Below, one piece after another: positions 8,204 to 16,908 of a stretch of 64,000 bases of DNA; within the stretch, counting starts at the first letter, position 1; every line of letters starts with the position of its first letter. The notes under the pieces are model-generated. The model was not told the origin of the DNA and did no database searches. It was given only the letters and a program-made list of their open reading frames with translations. The DNA comes from JBAXBF01 sp034429745. Its GTDB lineage: Bacteria; Chloroflexota; Anaerolineae; Anaerolineales; DRKV01. Both the position numbers and the translations under genes were made by a program. The DNA is taken from NCBI GenBank assembly GCA_034429745.1, contig DAOUFY010000123.1, forward strand, positions 15,276 to 79,275. The letters are read 5' to 3'.

Positions 8204-9550
8204 ATGATAAACCAATGGTTCTCCAAGATCCTTAAACCTCCACCGCCAGCATCTCCACCCAAAAGCACCTTACCAAAACCAGGGCTTTATGCCTATGCGC
8301 GTAACGATTCCTGCGAAAAAATGACTCTTCACTTACGAGTTGAGGAAGATGGCAGAGGTACATTGGTGCTCAATGCCAATCGCATCTTTCACCTCAACCC
8401 AACCGCTGCCAGCATGACATTTTTTATTCTCGAAGATACTCCACCAAACGAAGCTTTAAATAAAATTCTTAAAACATACCACGGCAATCGCAAACAAATA
8501 GAACAGGATTTTATAAACTTTCGCGAAACAATCCAAGCTCTCATTGAACACCAAGCAGCTTGCCCCATCTGCGATCTTAACATTAATGTCAACCCTCCAT
8601 TCAGCACAGAACCTTCGGCTCCCTATCGCATGGATTTAGCACTCACATATAGCTGCAATAATCACTGCGTTCACTGCTACAACGAGACTGACCGTCATTT
8701 ACAAAGCTTATCGCTCGATCAATGGAAAAAAGTGATTGACCGCCTCTGGGAATTGCGTATTCCTCACCTCGTTTTTACCGGCGGTGAACCAACACTATCA
8801 CCATATCTTCCTCAGTTGATCGCTTATGCTCATGCTAAAGGATTCATTTGTGGCTTAAACACAAATGGACGGCGGCTAAGTCAACCAACTTATCTAGATT
8901 CTCTCATTGCTGCTGGGTTAGATCATGTCCAAATCACCCTAGAATCACACGATCCATCAATACATGACAATATTGTTCAAAGCTGCGGCGCTTGGCAAGA
9001 AACTACTGCCGGCCTTCGCCTTGCCCTGCAATCCCCCCTTTATGTGATGACCAACACAACTCTCCTTCGTCATAATACCCCCTACCTGCAAGAGACATTG
9101 CAATTTTTAGCCGAGCTTGGAGTGCCAACCATCGGGTTAAATGCACTTATTTTCGCCGGGCGAGGCAAAGAAATTCAAAACCCCTTGGCTGAAACCGAAC
9201 TCGAAACTTTACTGACCATTGCTAAGGAAATCACCCAAGATCATCAGCAGCGTTTGATCTGGTACACCCCCACACAGTACTGCCATTTTGACCCTGTAGA
9301 ACAGGATTTAGGTATCAAAGGTTGTACAGCTGCACTTTACAATATGTGCATTGAACCGAATGGCAACGTTTTGCCATGTCAGTCATACTTTCAACCGGTC
9401 GGAAATATTCTAGTAAATCAATGGGAAGAAATATGGCAGCATGATCTCTGCCAATGGCTGCGTCAACGCCGCTTTGCTCCTCAGAAATGCCGCGGTTGCC
9501 CCTTGCTCAAAGAATGCGGTGCCGGTTGCCCCCTTGCTTTAGATCGCTAA
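8204..9550 (+). CDS. Radical SAM/SPASM enzyme with PqqD-like N-terminal domain
   Basis: A 448-residue protein. Residues about 45-115 resemble PqqD-type peptide-recognition domains (GTLVLNANRIFHLNPTAAS). The radical SAM cluster motif CNNHCVHC uses Cys151, Cys155 and Cys158, and FTGGEPTLSP is the SAM-binding GGEP. A C-terminal SPASM region carries CTAALYNMC, LPC and KCRGC...CGAGC for auxiliary iron-sulfur clusters. This layout is typical of enzymes that modify ribosomal peptides or protein Cys residues (thioether or related bonds). The adjacent gene makes a protein with an eight-Cys repeat tail, the obvious candidate substrate. Radical SAM families paired with Cys-rich targets have been described, and membership should be tested by profile search. 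Catalytic class is near certain; the reaction is not. Confidence 0.88.
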   Translation: MINQWFSKILKPPPPASPPKSTLPKPGLYAYARNDSCEKMTLHLRVEEDGRGTLVLNANRIFHLNPTAASMTFFILEDTPPNEALNKILKTYHGNRKQIEQDFINFRETIQALIEHQAACPICDLNINVNPPFSTEPSAPYRMDLALTYSCNNHCVHCYNETDRHLQSLSLDQWKKVIDRLWELRIPHLVFTGGEPTLSPYLPQLIAYAHAKGFICGLNTNGRRLSQPTYLDSLIAAGLDHVQITLESHDPSIHDNIVQSCGAWQETTAGLRLALQSPLYVMTNTTLLRHNTPYLQETLQFLAELGVPTIGLNALIFAGRGKEIQNPLAETELETLLTIAKEITQDHQQRLIWYTPTQYCHFDPVEQDLGIKGCTAALYNMCIEPNGNVLPCQSYFQPVGNILVNQWEEIWQHDLCQWLRQRRFAPQKCRGCPLLKECGAGCPLALDR

Positions 9551-9582
9551 GTAAACCCTGCCCTAATCAGTTCTACAGATAA

Positions 9583-10410
9583 TTATCTCCGCAACCTCAC
9601 CGCATAAATTGCCATGCCTACTCCTAGCAAAAGAAAGAATGCACCCAATACACCAAGAATGGGGATCGTCCCTCCCTCATCACCGACAGGGGTATTCGTT
9701 TGTGGTTCAACAAACGGCGGGGCTGTGGCTGCAGCTTGTGTTTGAGCTCCAAAATCAATATAGGTTTCGTCCCCCGCTTTCAGTTCTATTCGATAGTAGG
9801 TTTGCGTTGTCGGGTTATAACCAGCAGGTATCGCTACCGAAATATTATATTCTCCTGGTTCCAGTTCATCATAACAAATGGGATCCACTCCCCCTTTTGT
9901 CTCTCCCGAGATGGATATCTTGCCATCAACGCTTGCAATGCTTAGCGCCCCCCCTGCAATGGCAACTTCCTCCTCTTGGCGGATTGCGTCACCATTTACA
10001 TCATCAAATAGAAGCAGACACAATTTAGCCGTCCCTTTCTCCGGCACCGGTGTGGGAGTGGCTGTCGGCGGAACAGCTGTGGGCAACGGTGTTGGCGATT
10101 CTGCTCCAGGACCTCCCATCCCTAGAAATATTCGCTGCCCTTCATGAATAGCTTCATTTTGCCGTAAAGCATTCATCTCGCGCAATCGTTCAACCGGAAT
10201 TCCGCTAATCGCAGCAATACTCCATAGCGTATCTTCCTTTTGTACAATATAAATTATCCTTCCATCGGCTCCCGGTGTCGGAGTTTTAAAAGGAGTAGGT
10301 TGAAAAAGCGGTGCTGCATCAGCCGTTGGTAACGAACCAAACAACACCGCGGCTATTATTAATAGGCATAAAAGCCACGTCCAAATAACATGATTATGCG
10401 AGATGTTCAT
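9583..10410 (-). CDS. Exported LysM protein with SdrD-like domain and C-terminal membrane anchor
   Basis: A 275-residue protein. A signal peptide (about 1-33, ending ADAAP) is followed by a Pro/Thr linker and a LysM domain (about 51-98: IIYIVQKEDTLWSIAAISGI... GQRIFLG) that binds peptidoglycan glycan. A second Thr/Pro linker and a beta-sandwich resembling the SdrD B/collagen-binding B fold come next (about 125-215: LLFDDVNGDAIRQEEE, LEPGEYNISV). A C-terminal transmembrane helix (about 248-270) ends in RLRR. It would sit on the outer face of the membrane and contact the wall. It converges with the radical SAM gene and is preceded by the Rrf2 gene on the same strand. Confidence 0.8.
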   Translation of the reverse strand: MNISHNHVIWTWLLCLLIIAAVLFGSLPTADAAPLFQPTPFKTPTPGADGRIIYIVQKEDTLWSIAAISGIPVERLREMNALRQNEAIHEGQRIFLGMGGPGAESPTPLPTAVPPTATPTPVPEKGTAKLCLLLFDDVNGDAIRQEEEVAIAGGALSIASVDGKISISGETKGGVDPICYDELEPGEYNISVAIPAGYNPTTQTYYRIELKAGDETYIDFGAQTQAAATAPPFVEPQTNTPVGDEGGTIPILGVLGAFFLLLGVGMAIYAVRLRR

Positions 10411-10430
10411 AACTGATTTCAGGGCAAGAC

Positions 10431-10838
10431 TTAGTGTTGATGATTTACCAGCATATCGAATGTGGTATTTTTCAATCGTTGCACTATCTCTCCCTGAGTT
10501 TTACACCAAATTTCATGCAATGGACAATTGCTTCCAAAATAGCATGTCTTTGGATCGGCAACACACTCATTTAGCCAAATCGGTCCATCAATGGCTTCTA
10601 CTACTGAAAGTACAGTAATCTCGCTTGGTGGTATGGCTAATGATACCCCACCTCGTGCACCGCGCGAGGTTTCCAACATGCCCGCGACTGCCAATTGAGA
10701 GATAATTTTAGCTAAAAATGAGATAGGAATCTTCTGCTCAACGGCAATCTTATTGGTGGAGGCACGCTGATTCGTACCTAAGCGTGCAAGATACAGCACC
10801 GTTCGGAGTGCATAATCTGCTTGTCTTGTAATCTGCAT
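10431..10838 (-). CDS. Rrf2 family transcriptional regulator
   Basis: A 135-residue protein beginning MQITRQADYALRTVLYLA, the typical Rrf2 winged-helix start, followed by the recognition region IPISFLAKIISQLAVAGML and the wing SRGARGGVSLA. The C-terminal part has Cys-x6-Cys-x5-Cys (CVADPKTC...CPLH), the usual ligand set of iron-sulfur-sensing members such as IscR, NsrR and RsrR. It therefore probably senses iron-sulfur status, nitric oxide or redox. A palindrome between its start and the upstream region (10860-10876) suggests self-control. Its targets cannot be read from this window. Confidence 0.9.
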   Translation of the reverse strand: MQITRQADYALRTVLYLARLGTNQRASTNKIAVEQKIPISFLAKIISQLAVAGMLETSRGARGGVSLAIPPSEITVLSVVEAIDGPIWLNECVADPKTCYFGSNCPLHEIWCKTQGEIVQRLKNTTFDMLVNHQH

Positions 10839-10859
10839 ATTTTTTCCCTACCTTAACTA

Positions 10860-10876
10860 AATATATTGGATATATT
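10860..10876. promoter_or_regulatory. Palindromic operator candidate for the Rrf2 regulator
   Basis: AATATAT-TGG-ATATATT, perfect seven-base arms, lies 22 bases upstream of the rrf2 start. Rrf2 proteins bind AT-rich dyads of about this size and often repress their own gene. A second dyad (ACCACAAA/TTTGTGGT, 10900-10924) lies just upstream. Confidence 0.45.
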
Positions 10877-10995
10877 AAACCGTTCAAGGTATTAATCATA
10901 CCACAAATTTCTCTTTTTTGTGGTTATTTTACCAAATTCAACGAATTGAAATTTTCATATTTCTGGACAATCACTCATATAATTAATCCAACTTT

Positions 10996-11024
10996 TTCTC
11001 ATTTGGCTCTCCTTGTGGTATGAT
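10996..11024 (+). promoter_or_regulatory. Probable promoter of ugd
   Basis: TTCTCA (10996-11001), a 17-base spacer and TATGAT (11019-11024), 32 bases before the ugd start, which has a strong GAGGAGG site. The -35 box matches consensus at four of six positions. Confidence 0.4.
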
Positions 11025-11056
11025 TACAAGGAGAAAATTCCAACTGAGGAGGTTAT

Positions 11057-12373
11057 ATGGAACAAATTTGTGTCGTCGGTGTTGGCTACGTTGGCTTAGT
11101 TACTGCTGCCTGTTTCGCCGATCTCGGCAATCGCGTTGTCGCCTTAGATGTTGACGAGAAAAAGATCCAAGGTTTGAACAATGGCATTATGCCAATTTAT
11201 GAGCCGGGATTAGAAGAACTAGTAGAACGCAATCTGCGTGCTGGTCGCCTGAGCTTTACAACGTCCTACCAAGAAGGCCTGAAGGAAGCTGAATTTGCTT
11301 TCATCGCAGTTGGCACTCCTCCAGGAGTTGAAGGTGAAGCAGACCTTACTTTCGTGGCTGCAGCAGCTCAATCTATCGCCAAAAATATGCACGCTCCGCT
11401 CATCATCATCAATAAATCAACTGTCCCCGTTGGTACAGGAGACTGGGTAGCCGAAATTGTTAAAACCCATCAACCTAAGCCAATAGATTTTGCCGTTGTC
11501 TCGTGTCCAGAATTTTTACGCGAAGGATCTGCCATCTTAGACTTTATGAATCCGCATCGCATTGTTCTGGGCAGTCTCAACAAAGAAGCCGCAGAAAAAG
11601 TTGCCCGTCTGCACCTCCCTTTGCGTGCCCCCATTATCGTAACAGATCTGCGTACTGCTGAAATGATCAAATATGCCTCCAACGCTTTCCTTGCCACTAA
11701 AATTTCTTTCATTAATGAAATCGCAAACATCTGCGAAGCCTTGGGCGCGGATGTAAAAGAGGTCGCAGTTGGAATGGGATACGATACCCGCATTGGCAAA
11801 CAATTCCTTGATGCTGGTTTAGGTTATGGCGGCTCTTGCTTTCCAAAAGATGTTTTGGCTCTAGCTCATATGGCAGAAGAAAAAGGACATCACCCTCAGC
11901 TTCTGCATGCTGTAATGAAAATCAACCAAGACCGCCGAAAGATGGCTGTAGATCGCGTACGTGAGATGCTCGGTTCTCTACAGGATAAAGTCATCGGTTT
12001 GCTCGGTCTGGCTTTTAAACCCAATACAGACGACATGCGCGATGCTCCTGCACTTGATATTGCTAAAGCCCTCATCAAAGAAGGTGCACGCGTAAAAGCT
12101 TATGATCCAGTCGCTATGGAAGTCGCTGCTTCTCTACTCCCCGAGGTGCAGCTTTGCCCTGATTCTTATGCAGTGGCTGAATCCGCAGACCTCCTCATGA
12201 TTATTACCGATTGGAATGAATTCAAATTCCTCGACCTCGAACGCATTAAAACGTTCATGCGTTCCCCCAATATCTTCGATGGCAGAAACATCTACGATCC
12301 CGAAAAAGTACGCAGTCTCGGGTTTAACTACTATGCCATCGGCAGAGGATATAATGGAACAAATTCCCTCTAA
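11057..12373 (+). CDS. ugd: UDP-glucose 6-dehydrogenase
   Basis: A 438-residue cytosolic enzyme that oxidises UDP-glucose to UDP-glucuronate with two NAD+, feeding surface polysaccharide synthesis. The N-terminal Rossmann motif is GVGYVGLVTAACFADLGN. The catalytic Cys261 lies in GYGGSCFPKD. The C-terminal UDP-binding domain starts near GLLGLAFKPNTDDMRDAP. Length is normal for the family. The gene overlaps the following methyltransferase by 20 bases, so the two are probably one transcript. Substrate could be a related UDP-hexose, since the family includes UDP-ManNAc dehydrogenases, but the motifs favour UDP-glucose. Confidence 0.93.
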   Translation: MEQICVVGVGYVGLVTAACFADLGNRVVALDVDEKKIQGLNNGIMPIYEPGLEELVERNLRAGRLSFTTSYQEGLKEAEFAFIAVGTPPGVEGEADLTFVAAAAQSIAKNMHAPLIIINKSTVPVGTGDWVAEIVKTHQPKPIDFAVVSCPEFLREGSAILDFMNPHRIVLGSLNKEAAEKVARLHLPLRAPIIVTDLRTAEMIKYASNAFLATKISFINEIANICEALGADVKEVAVGMGYDTRIGKQFLDAGLGYGGSCFPKDVLALAHMAEEKGHHPQLLHAVMKINQDRRKMAVDRVREMLGSLQDKVIGLLGLAFKPNTDDMRDAPALDIAKALIKEGARVKAYDPVAMEVAASLLPEVQLCPDSYAVAESADLLMIITDWNEFKFLDLERIKTFMRSPNIFDGRNIYDPEKVRSLGFNYYAIGRGYNGTNSL

Positions 12374-13301
12374 TCCCCCTTCTCTCCCTCCCCTTTGCAA
12401 TTACGAAAACTCAGATTATCAAACCACTTTTTGGGAGCAAGGGGGAAGGGAATATGAAGACCAAGCTGAAGCTGTTTCCTTAAAGCATCTATTGCCCCCC
12501 AAAGGGCAGTGGCTGCTAGAAATTGGAGCTGGTGCAGGCCGCAATACCCCGCGCTATCATGCTTTTCAGCATATTGTACTGCTGGATTATTCCCTCACTC
12601 AACTCCAACAAGCCCGAGAGCGGCTCTCCGTTGCCAATTCCTCATCTCTGTCTTCTGATGGTTTTGCGAGGTTTATCTACGTTGCTGCAAACGCTTACCG
12701 TCTTCCCTTTGCTCCGCACAGTTTTGACTGCGTAACAACAATCCGCGTTATTCATCATCTAGCCAATGTTCCGCTAGCCATCCAAGAAATCCACCGAGTG
12801 ATGCTGCCCAACGGCGTGCTTGTGATGGAATTTGCCAATAAGCACAACCTCAAAGCTATCTTGAGATATTGGTTAGGAAAGCAAACATGGAGTCCCTTCT
12901 CACTAGAGCCAATTGAATTTGTAAAATTGAATTTTGACTTTCACCCTAAATGGATGGAGCAAGTGCTTATCCAAAACGGTTTTACCATCCAAGAGAAGCG
13001 CAATGTATCTTCATTGCGCTTAGGCATATTAAAAAGAATACTCCCTTTGAGCAGTTTAGTCCATCTCGATACGCTGCTTCAACCAAGCGGCAAGTGGTTT
13101 CAGCTTGCGCCAAGCATATTTTTCCGCGCCTCCGCTGTTCACCACCCTGAAACCCTAAGTCAACCCCCTTCTTCTTTGGTATTTGCCTGTCCGCAATGCC
13201 AAGCCTACCCGCTTGCTTCCACTCCCACAGCCTATATTTGCCCCTCATGCAGACGAGAATGGAGCATCCATAATGGCATTATTGATTTTAGAATCGGTTA
13301 A
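12354..13301 (+). CDS. SAM-dependent methyltransferase with C-terminal Trm112-like zinc ribbon
   Basis: The start at 12354 (MEQIPSNPPSLPPLC) was chosen inside a longer frame; it overlaps the end of ugd by 20 bases. The product has 315 residues. A class I methyltransferase fold has motif I LLEIGAGAGRNTPRYH, a motif II-like acidic residue in IVLLDYS, and TTIRVIHHLANVPLAIQEIHRVM, which resembles the UbiE/MenG-type Methyltransf_11 family. The C-terminus carries a Cys4 ribbon (CPQCQAYPL...CPSCRREW) like the stand-alone YcaR/Trm112 ribbon. Substrate unknown; a lipid, quinone or sugar is possible given the ugd neighbour. Confidence 0.85.
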   Translation: MEQIPSNPPSLPPLCNYENSDYQTTFWEQGGREYEDQAEAVSLKHLLPPKGQWLLEIGAGAGRNTPRYHAFQHIVLLDYSLTQLQQARERLSVANSSSLSSDGFARFIYVAANAYRLPFAPHSFDCVTTIRVIHHLANVPLAIQEIHRVMLPNGVLVMEFANKHNLKAILRYWLGKQTWSPFSLEPIEFVKLNFDFHPKWMEQVLIQNGFTIQEKRNVSSLRLGILKRILPLSSLVHLDTLLQPSGKWFQLAPSIFFRASAVHHPETLSQPPSSLVFACPQCQAYPLASTPTAYICPSCRREWSIHNGIIDFRIG

Positions 13302-13319
13302 TCCTATAAAAAACACGAT

Positions 13320-14063
13320 TTATAGTTTTTCCATAACCCAAAAATGAGAAAGTCCAAACACGCGCAAAGGCGTATTTTCCAACCCTTGCAAAACCATGCG
13401 TAAAGCGCGTCCAATCCAGCCTAAACGTTGAATAATATTATCATAAGCCCCAAACACATACGTCCGTTGCACGACCTTCAGCGGCAATTCATCAAATAAT
13501 TGGCTTAAATCCTTTTGTGTATAAACTCTTACATGCGGCGCAAGACGATTGCGCCAGCGAATGGGAAGATAATTAACTAAGGGGATGTTTCCAAACACAT
13601 ACTTCCCCCGCCAAAAAATGCCATGTGTCTCAAAAGGATAGCCGCGATTGGGACAAAAAAGCACTAATCGCCCACCGGGCTTAAGCACTCTTGCCATCTC
13701 ACGTATAGCCTTCCGATCATCTTCCACATGTTCAATCACTTCATGACTTAATAACGCATCAAATACTCCCTCCCCAAAAGGCAGGTTTTCACCCGCCCCA
13801 CAAAGGATATGAGCATTCTTTTTCCTTGCTTCAAGTGCACGTTCAACATCGCGTTCCAGACCTACTACAACACCTCCTAGATTGCTAAGCTGCGTTACAT
13901 AAGCCCCTACTCCGCAGCCATCTTCAAGCACCTTCCCCTTTACCCTATCCCCCATGGCTAAACGGATCATGCTAAACCGTCTTTCCTGCCCGGCCCGCCA
14001 CACATAGGATGGCTCTCCTAATTGTGCGGCTTTATCTAAGGCGTTGCGGTGCTCTTTTTGCAT
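13320..14063 (-). CDS. Class I SAM-dependent methyltransferase
   Basis: A 247-residue protein with motif I VLEDGCGVGAYVTQLS, the post-I acidic residue in VVGLERDVERA, and FDALLSHEVIEHVEDDRKAIREMARVLKPGG, typical of Methyltransf_11 proteins. The C-terminal third (LPIRWRNRLAPHVRVYTQKDLSQLF) resembles methyltransferases found in glycan or sugar-modification loci. It converges on the zinc-ribbon methyltransferase with an 18-base gap. The actual substrate is unknown. Start ATG at 14061-14063. Confidence 0.85.
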   Translation of the reverse strand: MQKEHRNALDKAAQLGEPSYVWRAGQERRFSMIRLAMGDRVKGKVLEDGCGVGAYVTQLSNLGGVVVGLERDVERALEARKKNAHILCGAGENLPFGEGVFDALLSHEVIEHVEDDRKAIREMARVLKPGGRLVLFCPNRGYPFETHGIFWRGKYVFGNIPLVNYLPIRWRNRLAPHVRVYTQKDLSQLFDELPLKVVQRTYVFGAYDNIIQRLGWIGRALRMVLQGLENTPLRVFGLSHFWVMEKL

Positions 14064-14085
14064 AGTTCTATCCCTAAAAATTTAC

Positions 14086-14171
14086 AAAATATTAATAAAA
14101 AAGATGTTTTATTCAATAAACCTTATACTTCGTATGTTGTACTTGAGCTATAAAATATTAACAAAAAAGAT
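14086..14171. repeat. Imperfect 20-base direct repeat in a divergent intergenic region
   Basis: AAAATATTAAYAAAAAAGAT occurs at 14086-14105 and 14152-14171 (one difference), 66 bases apart, about six helical turns. The 275-base gap 14064-14338 between divergent genes is otherwise AT-rich with no ORF. One copy overlaps the -10 region of the minus-strand promoter. Confidence 0.4.
14089..14116 (-). promoter_or_regulatory. Probable promoter of the minus-strand methyltransferase gene
   Basis: TTGAAT (14111-14116), a 16-base spacer and TAATAT (14089-14094) read toward the start at 14063. Confidence 0.4.
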
Positions 14172-14308
14172 ATACTCATTCTTCATAAAAATGGTGTAAA
14201 ATAGAATCAAGTAGCAATGAATATTTTGCACCTTAACAAGTAGAAATTTCCTTATATTGTACCAAAAACTTGGCATTCATCTAACATTTTTTATTTTTTT
14301 CTTTTTTC

Positions 14309-14341
14309 AAGGAGGCGAAGCTTGCTTCGATATTCGATATG
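14309..14341 (+). promoter_or_regulatory. Shine-Dalgarno separated from the start codon by a small hairpin
   Basis: AAGGAGG at 14309-14315 is 23 bases from the ATG at 14339, too far for normal initiation. Between them CGAAG-CTTG-CTTCG (14316-14329) can fold into a five-base-pair hairpin. Looping it out leaves a normal nine-base spacing. No in-frame alternative start lies closer. Confidence 0.45.
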
Positions 14342-15451
14342 AGTGGAGAACTTATTTCACGTATTATTGGACTTATTATTTTAGCCATTGGAGGTATTAT
14401 TGAAGGATTCGCTCTGCCGGATCAGCTTCAAGCTTCTGGGTTGAGCGAATTGTTTTCTTTGCATTTCACTGAATCTACCCATTATATTCTTGCAGCAGTT
14501 TTAGGAGTGCTTAGCGGTGCCCTGGGTTTTTGGCTTACGCCCCATCTTGTTTTAAACCCGCTAAAACTGCTGATCAATCGGCTCATCCAAATTCCAACCC
14601 AAAAACTTGTGGCAGGTCTTTTAGGACTGCTTAGCGGTCTCATTTTAGCTTCTTTGCTCACTTTTCCATTTTCAAGACTGCCCGTGCCTCTAAGTCAAAT
14701 ACTGCCCACCGTTTTTGCCATTCTTTTCAGCTACTTAGGGGCGCTTGTTTTTATGACGCGTTCGCAAGATATTCTTGCCTTTCTGCGCAATCCATTTTCC
14801 TCCCGCAGCAGCAACGTCCTATCTGAAGACAATGCTCGGGTCCAGGCAGAAGGCAGACCAATCCTTATGGATACCAGCGTCATTATTGATGGGCGCATAG
14901 CCGATGTTGCCCAAACCGGCTTCATTACCGGTACTTTGGTCATCCCGCGGTTTGTATTGAACGAACTGCAATACATTGCCGATTCCGCCGACAGCATGCG
15001 CCGCCAACGCGGCCGCCGCGGCATGGAAATTATCTCATTGCTTCAAAAAAACACCAAAGTACCTGTACGCATCTCAGATATTGACGTCGAGGGAATTCGT
15101 GATGTTGATGAAAAATTGGTTGTGCTTGCCCGTCAGCTGCAATGTCCTATCCTTACCAACGACTATAACCTCAACCGCATAGCTGAGTTACAAGGTGTAC
15201 CTATTCTTAACATCAACGAATTAGCAAATGCTGTTAAAGCCATCCTCTTGCCCGGCGAATTGCTTTCCATCAAAGTAATTCAGGAAGGCAAAGAAGCTAA
15301 CCAAGGGGTTGGCTATCTGGAAGATGGTACAATGGTTGTTGTTGAAGAAGGCAAGCACTTAATCGCAAGAAAACAGGAAACCACCGTTGTAGTTACCAAA
15401 GTGCTCCAAACTGCAGCTGGAAGAATGATTTTTGCTCGTCAGCAAGACTAG
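14339..15451 (+). CDS. PIN/TRAM domain membrane protein (YacL-like)
   Basis: A 370-residue protein. The N-terminal part has about four hydrophobic segments (5-25, 48-67, 88-108 and 118-137). A PIN nuclease domain follows (about 173-300) with the acidic residues of PILMDTSVIIDGRIADV, the Glu of RFVLNELQYIAD and the late Asp of ILTNDYNLNRIA. A TRAM domain (about 302-362, GELLSIKVIQEGKEANQGVG) probably binds RNA. This is the architecture of Bacillus YacL. It is a likely metal-dependent RNase anchored at the membrane. The next gene, cysS, starts 32 bases downstream, which suggests a common transcript. Confidence 0.9.
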   Translation: MSGELISRIIGLIILAIGGIIEGFALPDQLQASGLSELFSLHFTESTHYILAAVLGVLSGALGFWLTPHLVLNPLKLLINRLIQIPTQKLVAGLLGLLSGLILASLLTFPFSRLPVPLSQILPTVFAILFSYLGALVFMTRSQDILAFLRNPFSSRSSNVLSEDNARVQAEGRPILMDTSVIIDGRIADVAQTGFITGTLVIPRFVLNELQYIADSADSMRRQRGRRGMEIISLLQKNTKVPVRISDIDVEGIRDVDEKLVVLARQLQCPILTNDYNLNRIAELQGVPILNINELANAVKAILLPGELLSIKVIQEGKEANQGVGYLEDGTMVVVEEGKHLIARKQETTVVVTKVLQTAAGRMIFARQQD

Positions 15452-15483
15452 AGTTTTTAATATATAAATATGGAGAAATTAAA

Positions 15484-16902
15484 ATGACGATTCAAATCTA
15501 TAATACCTTGACTCGCCAAAAAGAACCTTTTGAACCGTTAAAACCTGGACAAGTTTCTATGTATGTATGCGGTCCTACTGTCTATAGCAAAGCTCACGTT
15601 GGACACGCGATGTCAGCCATTGTGTTTGACATCATCCGCCGATATTTGGAATATCGCGGTTACCGCGTTCACCACGTTATGAATTACACCGATGTGGATG
15701 ATAAAATCATTCAACGCGCCAACCAAGAAGGCAAAGACCCTTTTCAACTTGCAGAAACTTATGCCCAAGAATTCGATCAGCATTTGCGCGATTTAAATGT
15801 CCTCCCACCTATGGTCAAACCACGCGCAACTCAGACAATTACTCAAATTATCCAAATGGTTCAAGCTCTCATTGAAAAGGGGTATGCCTATCCTGTCAAT
15901 GGTGATGTTTATTTCCGCGTTCAAAAGTTCAAGGAGTATGGCAAGCTCTCTCACCGCCGTCTTGAAGAAATGCAGGCCGGCGCCCGGATTGAGGTGGACG
16001 AACGCAAAGAACATCCGATGGATTTTGCTCTCTGGAAAGCAGCCAAAGAAGGCGAACCCGCTTGGAACAGCCCTTGGGGAAAAGGTCGTCCCGGTTGGCA
16101 CATTGAATGCTCAGCAATGAATTTAGCCCACCTCGGTGATCAAATTGATATACATGGGGGCGGCAATGATCTGATATTCCCTCACCATGAAAATGAAATT
16201 GCCCAAAGTGAAAGCTTCACCGGCAAACCTTTTGCCAAATATTGGGTTCACAACGGCATGCTTCAGCTTTCCGGTGAAAAGATGTCAAAATCATTAGGCA
16301 ACCTCGTTACTATTGAGGACTTTCTGAAGCAACATGATGCAGATGTGTTGCGTTTAATGATTCTGAACTCCAGTTACCGTTCACCGCTTACCTTCAACAA
16401 CGAAGTCATCTCCCAAACAAAACGCGCCCTAGAACGTTTGCGCCTTGCTTTGAAACCCGCCCAGCCGCAAGACGACCAAACAAGTGAAGAAGAAAAAAAT
16501 GCAGCCATTAAAGCCCTCAACGAACAAATGGAAAAAACAAAAAGCGGGTTTATTGAATGCATGGACGATGACTTCAACACGGCCGGCGCCTTAGGCAACC
16601 TTTTTGACCTCGTCAAAGCCATTAACCAAGCTCGCGACGCCGGCGTTGGTGATGAAGAACTTTCCAAAGCGCAAGCATTGCTCCTAGAATTAAGTGGAGT
16701 GCTTGGCTTGCGATTGGATTCTCCTTCAACCTCAGCCTCCCAACAGAATATAACCCCCTTTGTGGACCTGCTGATCGAAATCCGCAAAGAATTACGAGCC
16801 CAAAAACTATGGGCATTATCCGATCTCATTCGCGATCGCTTAAGGGAGTTAGGCGTCATCCTTGAGGATCAAAAAGATGGCACAATTTGGCGGCTTGAAT
16901 AA
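15484..16902 (+). CDS. cysS: Cysteinyl-tRNA synthetase
   Basis: A 472-residue class I synthetase that attaches Cys to tRNA-Cys. CGPTVYSKAHVGHA contains the zinc-binding Cys and the HIGH-type motif. GWHIECSAMNLAHLGDQIDIHGGG carries the other zinc ligands, and GEKMSKSLGN is the KMSKS loop. Length and domain order are normal. A GGAGA site lies just upstream of the ATG at 15484. The next gene (rRNA methyltransferase) follows after six bases, a pairing that is common in many bacteria. Confidence 0.97.
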   Translation: MTIQIYNTLTRQKEPFEPLKPGQVSMYVCGPTVYSKAHVGHAMSAIVFDIIRRYLEYRGYRVHHVMNYTDVDDKIIQRANQEGKDPFQLAETYAQEFDQHLRDLNVLPPMVKPRATQTITQIIQMVQALIEKGYAYPVNGDVYFRVQKFKEYGKLSHRRLEEMQAGARIEVDERKEHPMDFALWKAAKEGEPAWNSPWGKGRPGWHIECSAMNLAHLGDQIDIHGGGNDLIFPHHENEIAQSESFTGKPFAKYWVHNGMLQLSGEKMSKSLGNLVTIEDFLKQHDADVLRLMILNSSYRSPLTFNNEVISQTKRALERLRLALKPAQPQDDQTSEEEKNAAIKALNEQMEKTKSGFIECMDDDFNTAGALGNLFDLVKAINQARDAGVGDEELSKAQALLLELSGVLGLRLDSPSTSASQQNITPFVDLLIEIRKELRAQKLWALSDLIRDRLRELGVILEDQKDGTIWRLE

Positions 16903-16908
16903 TCATCT

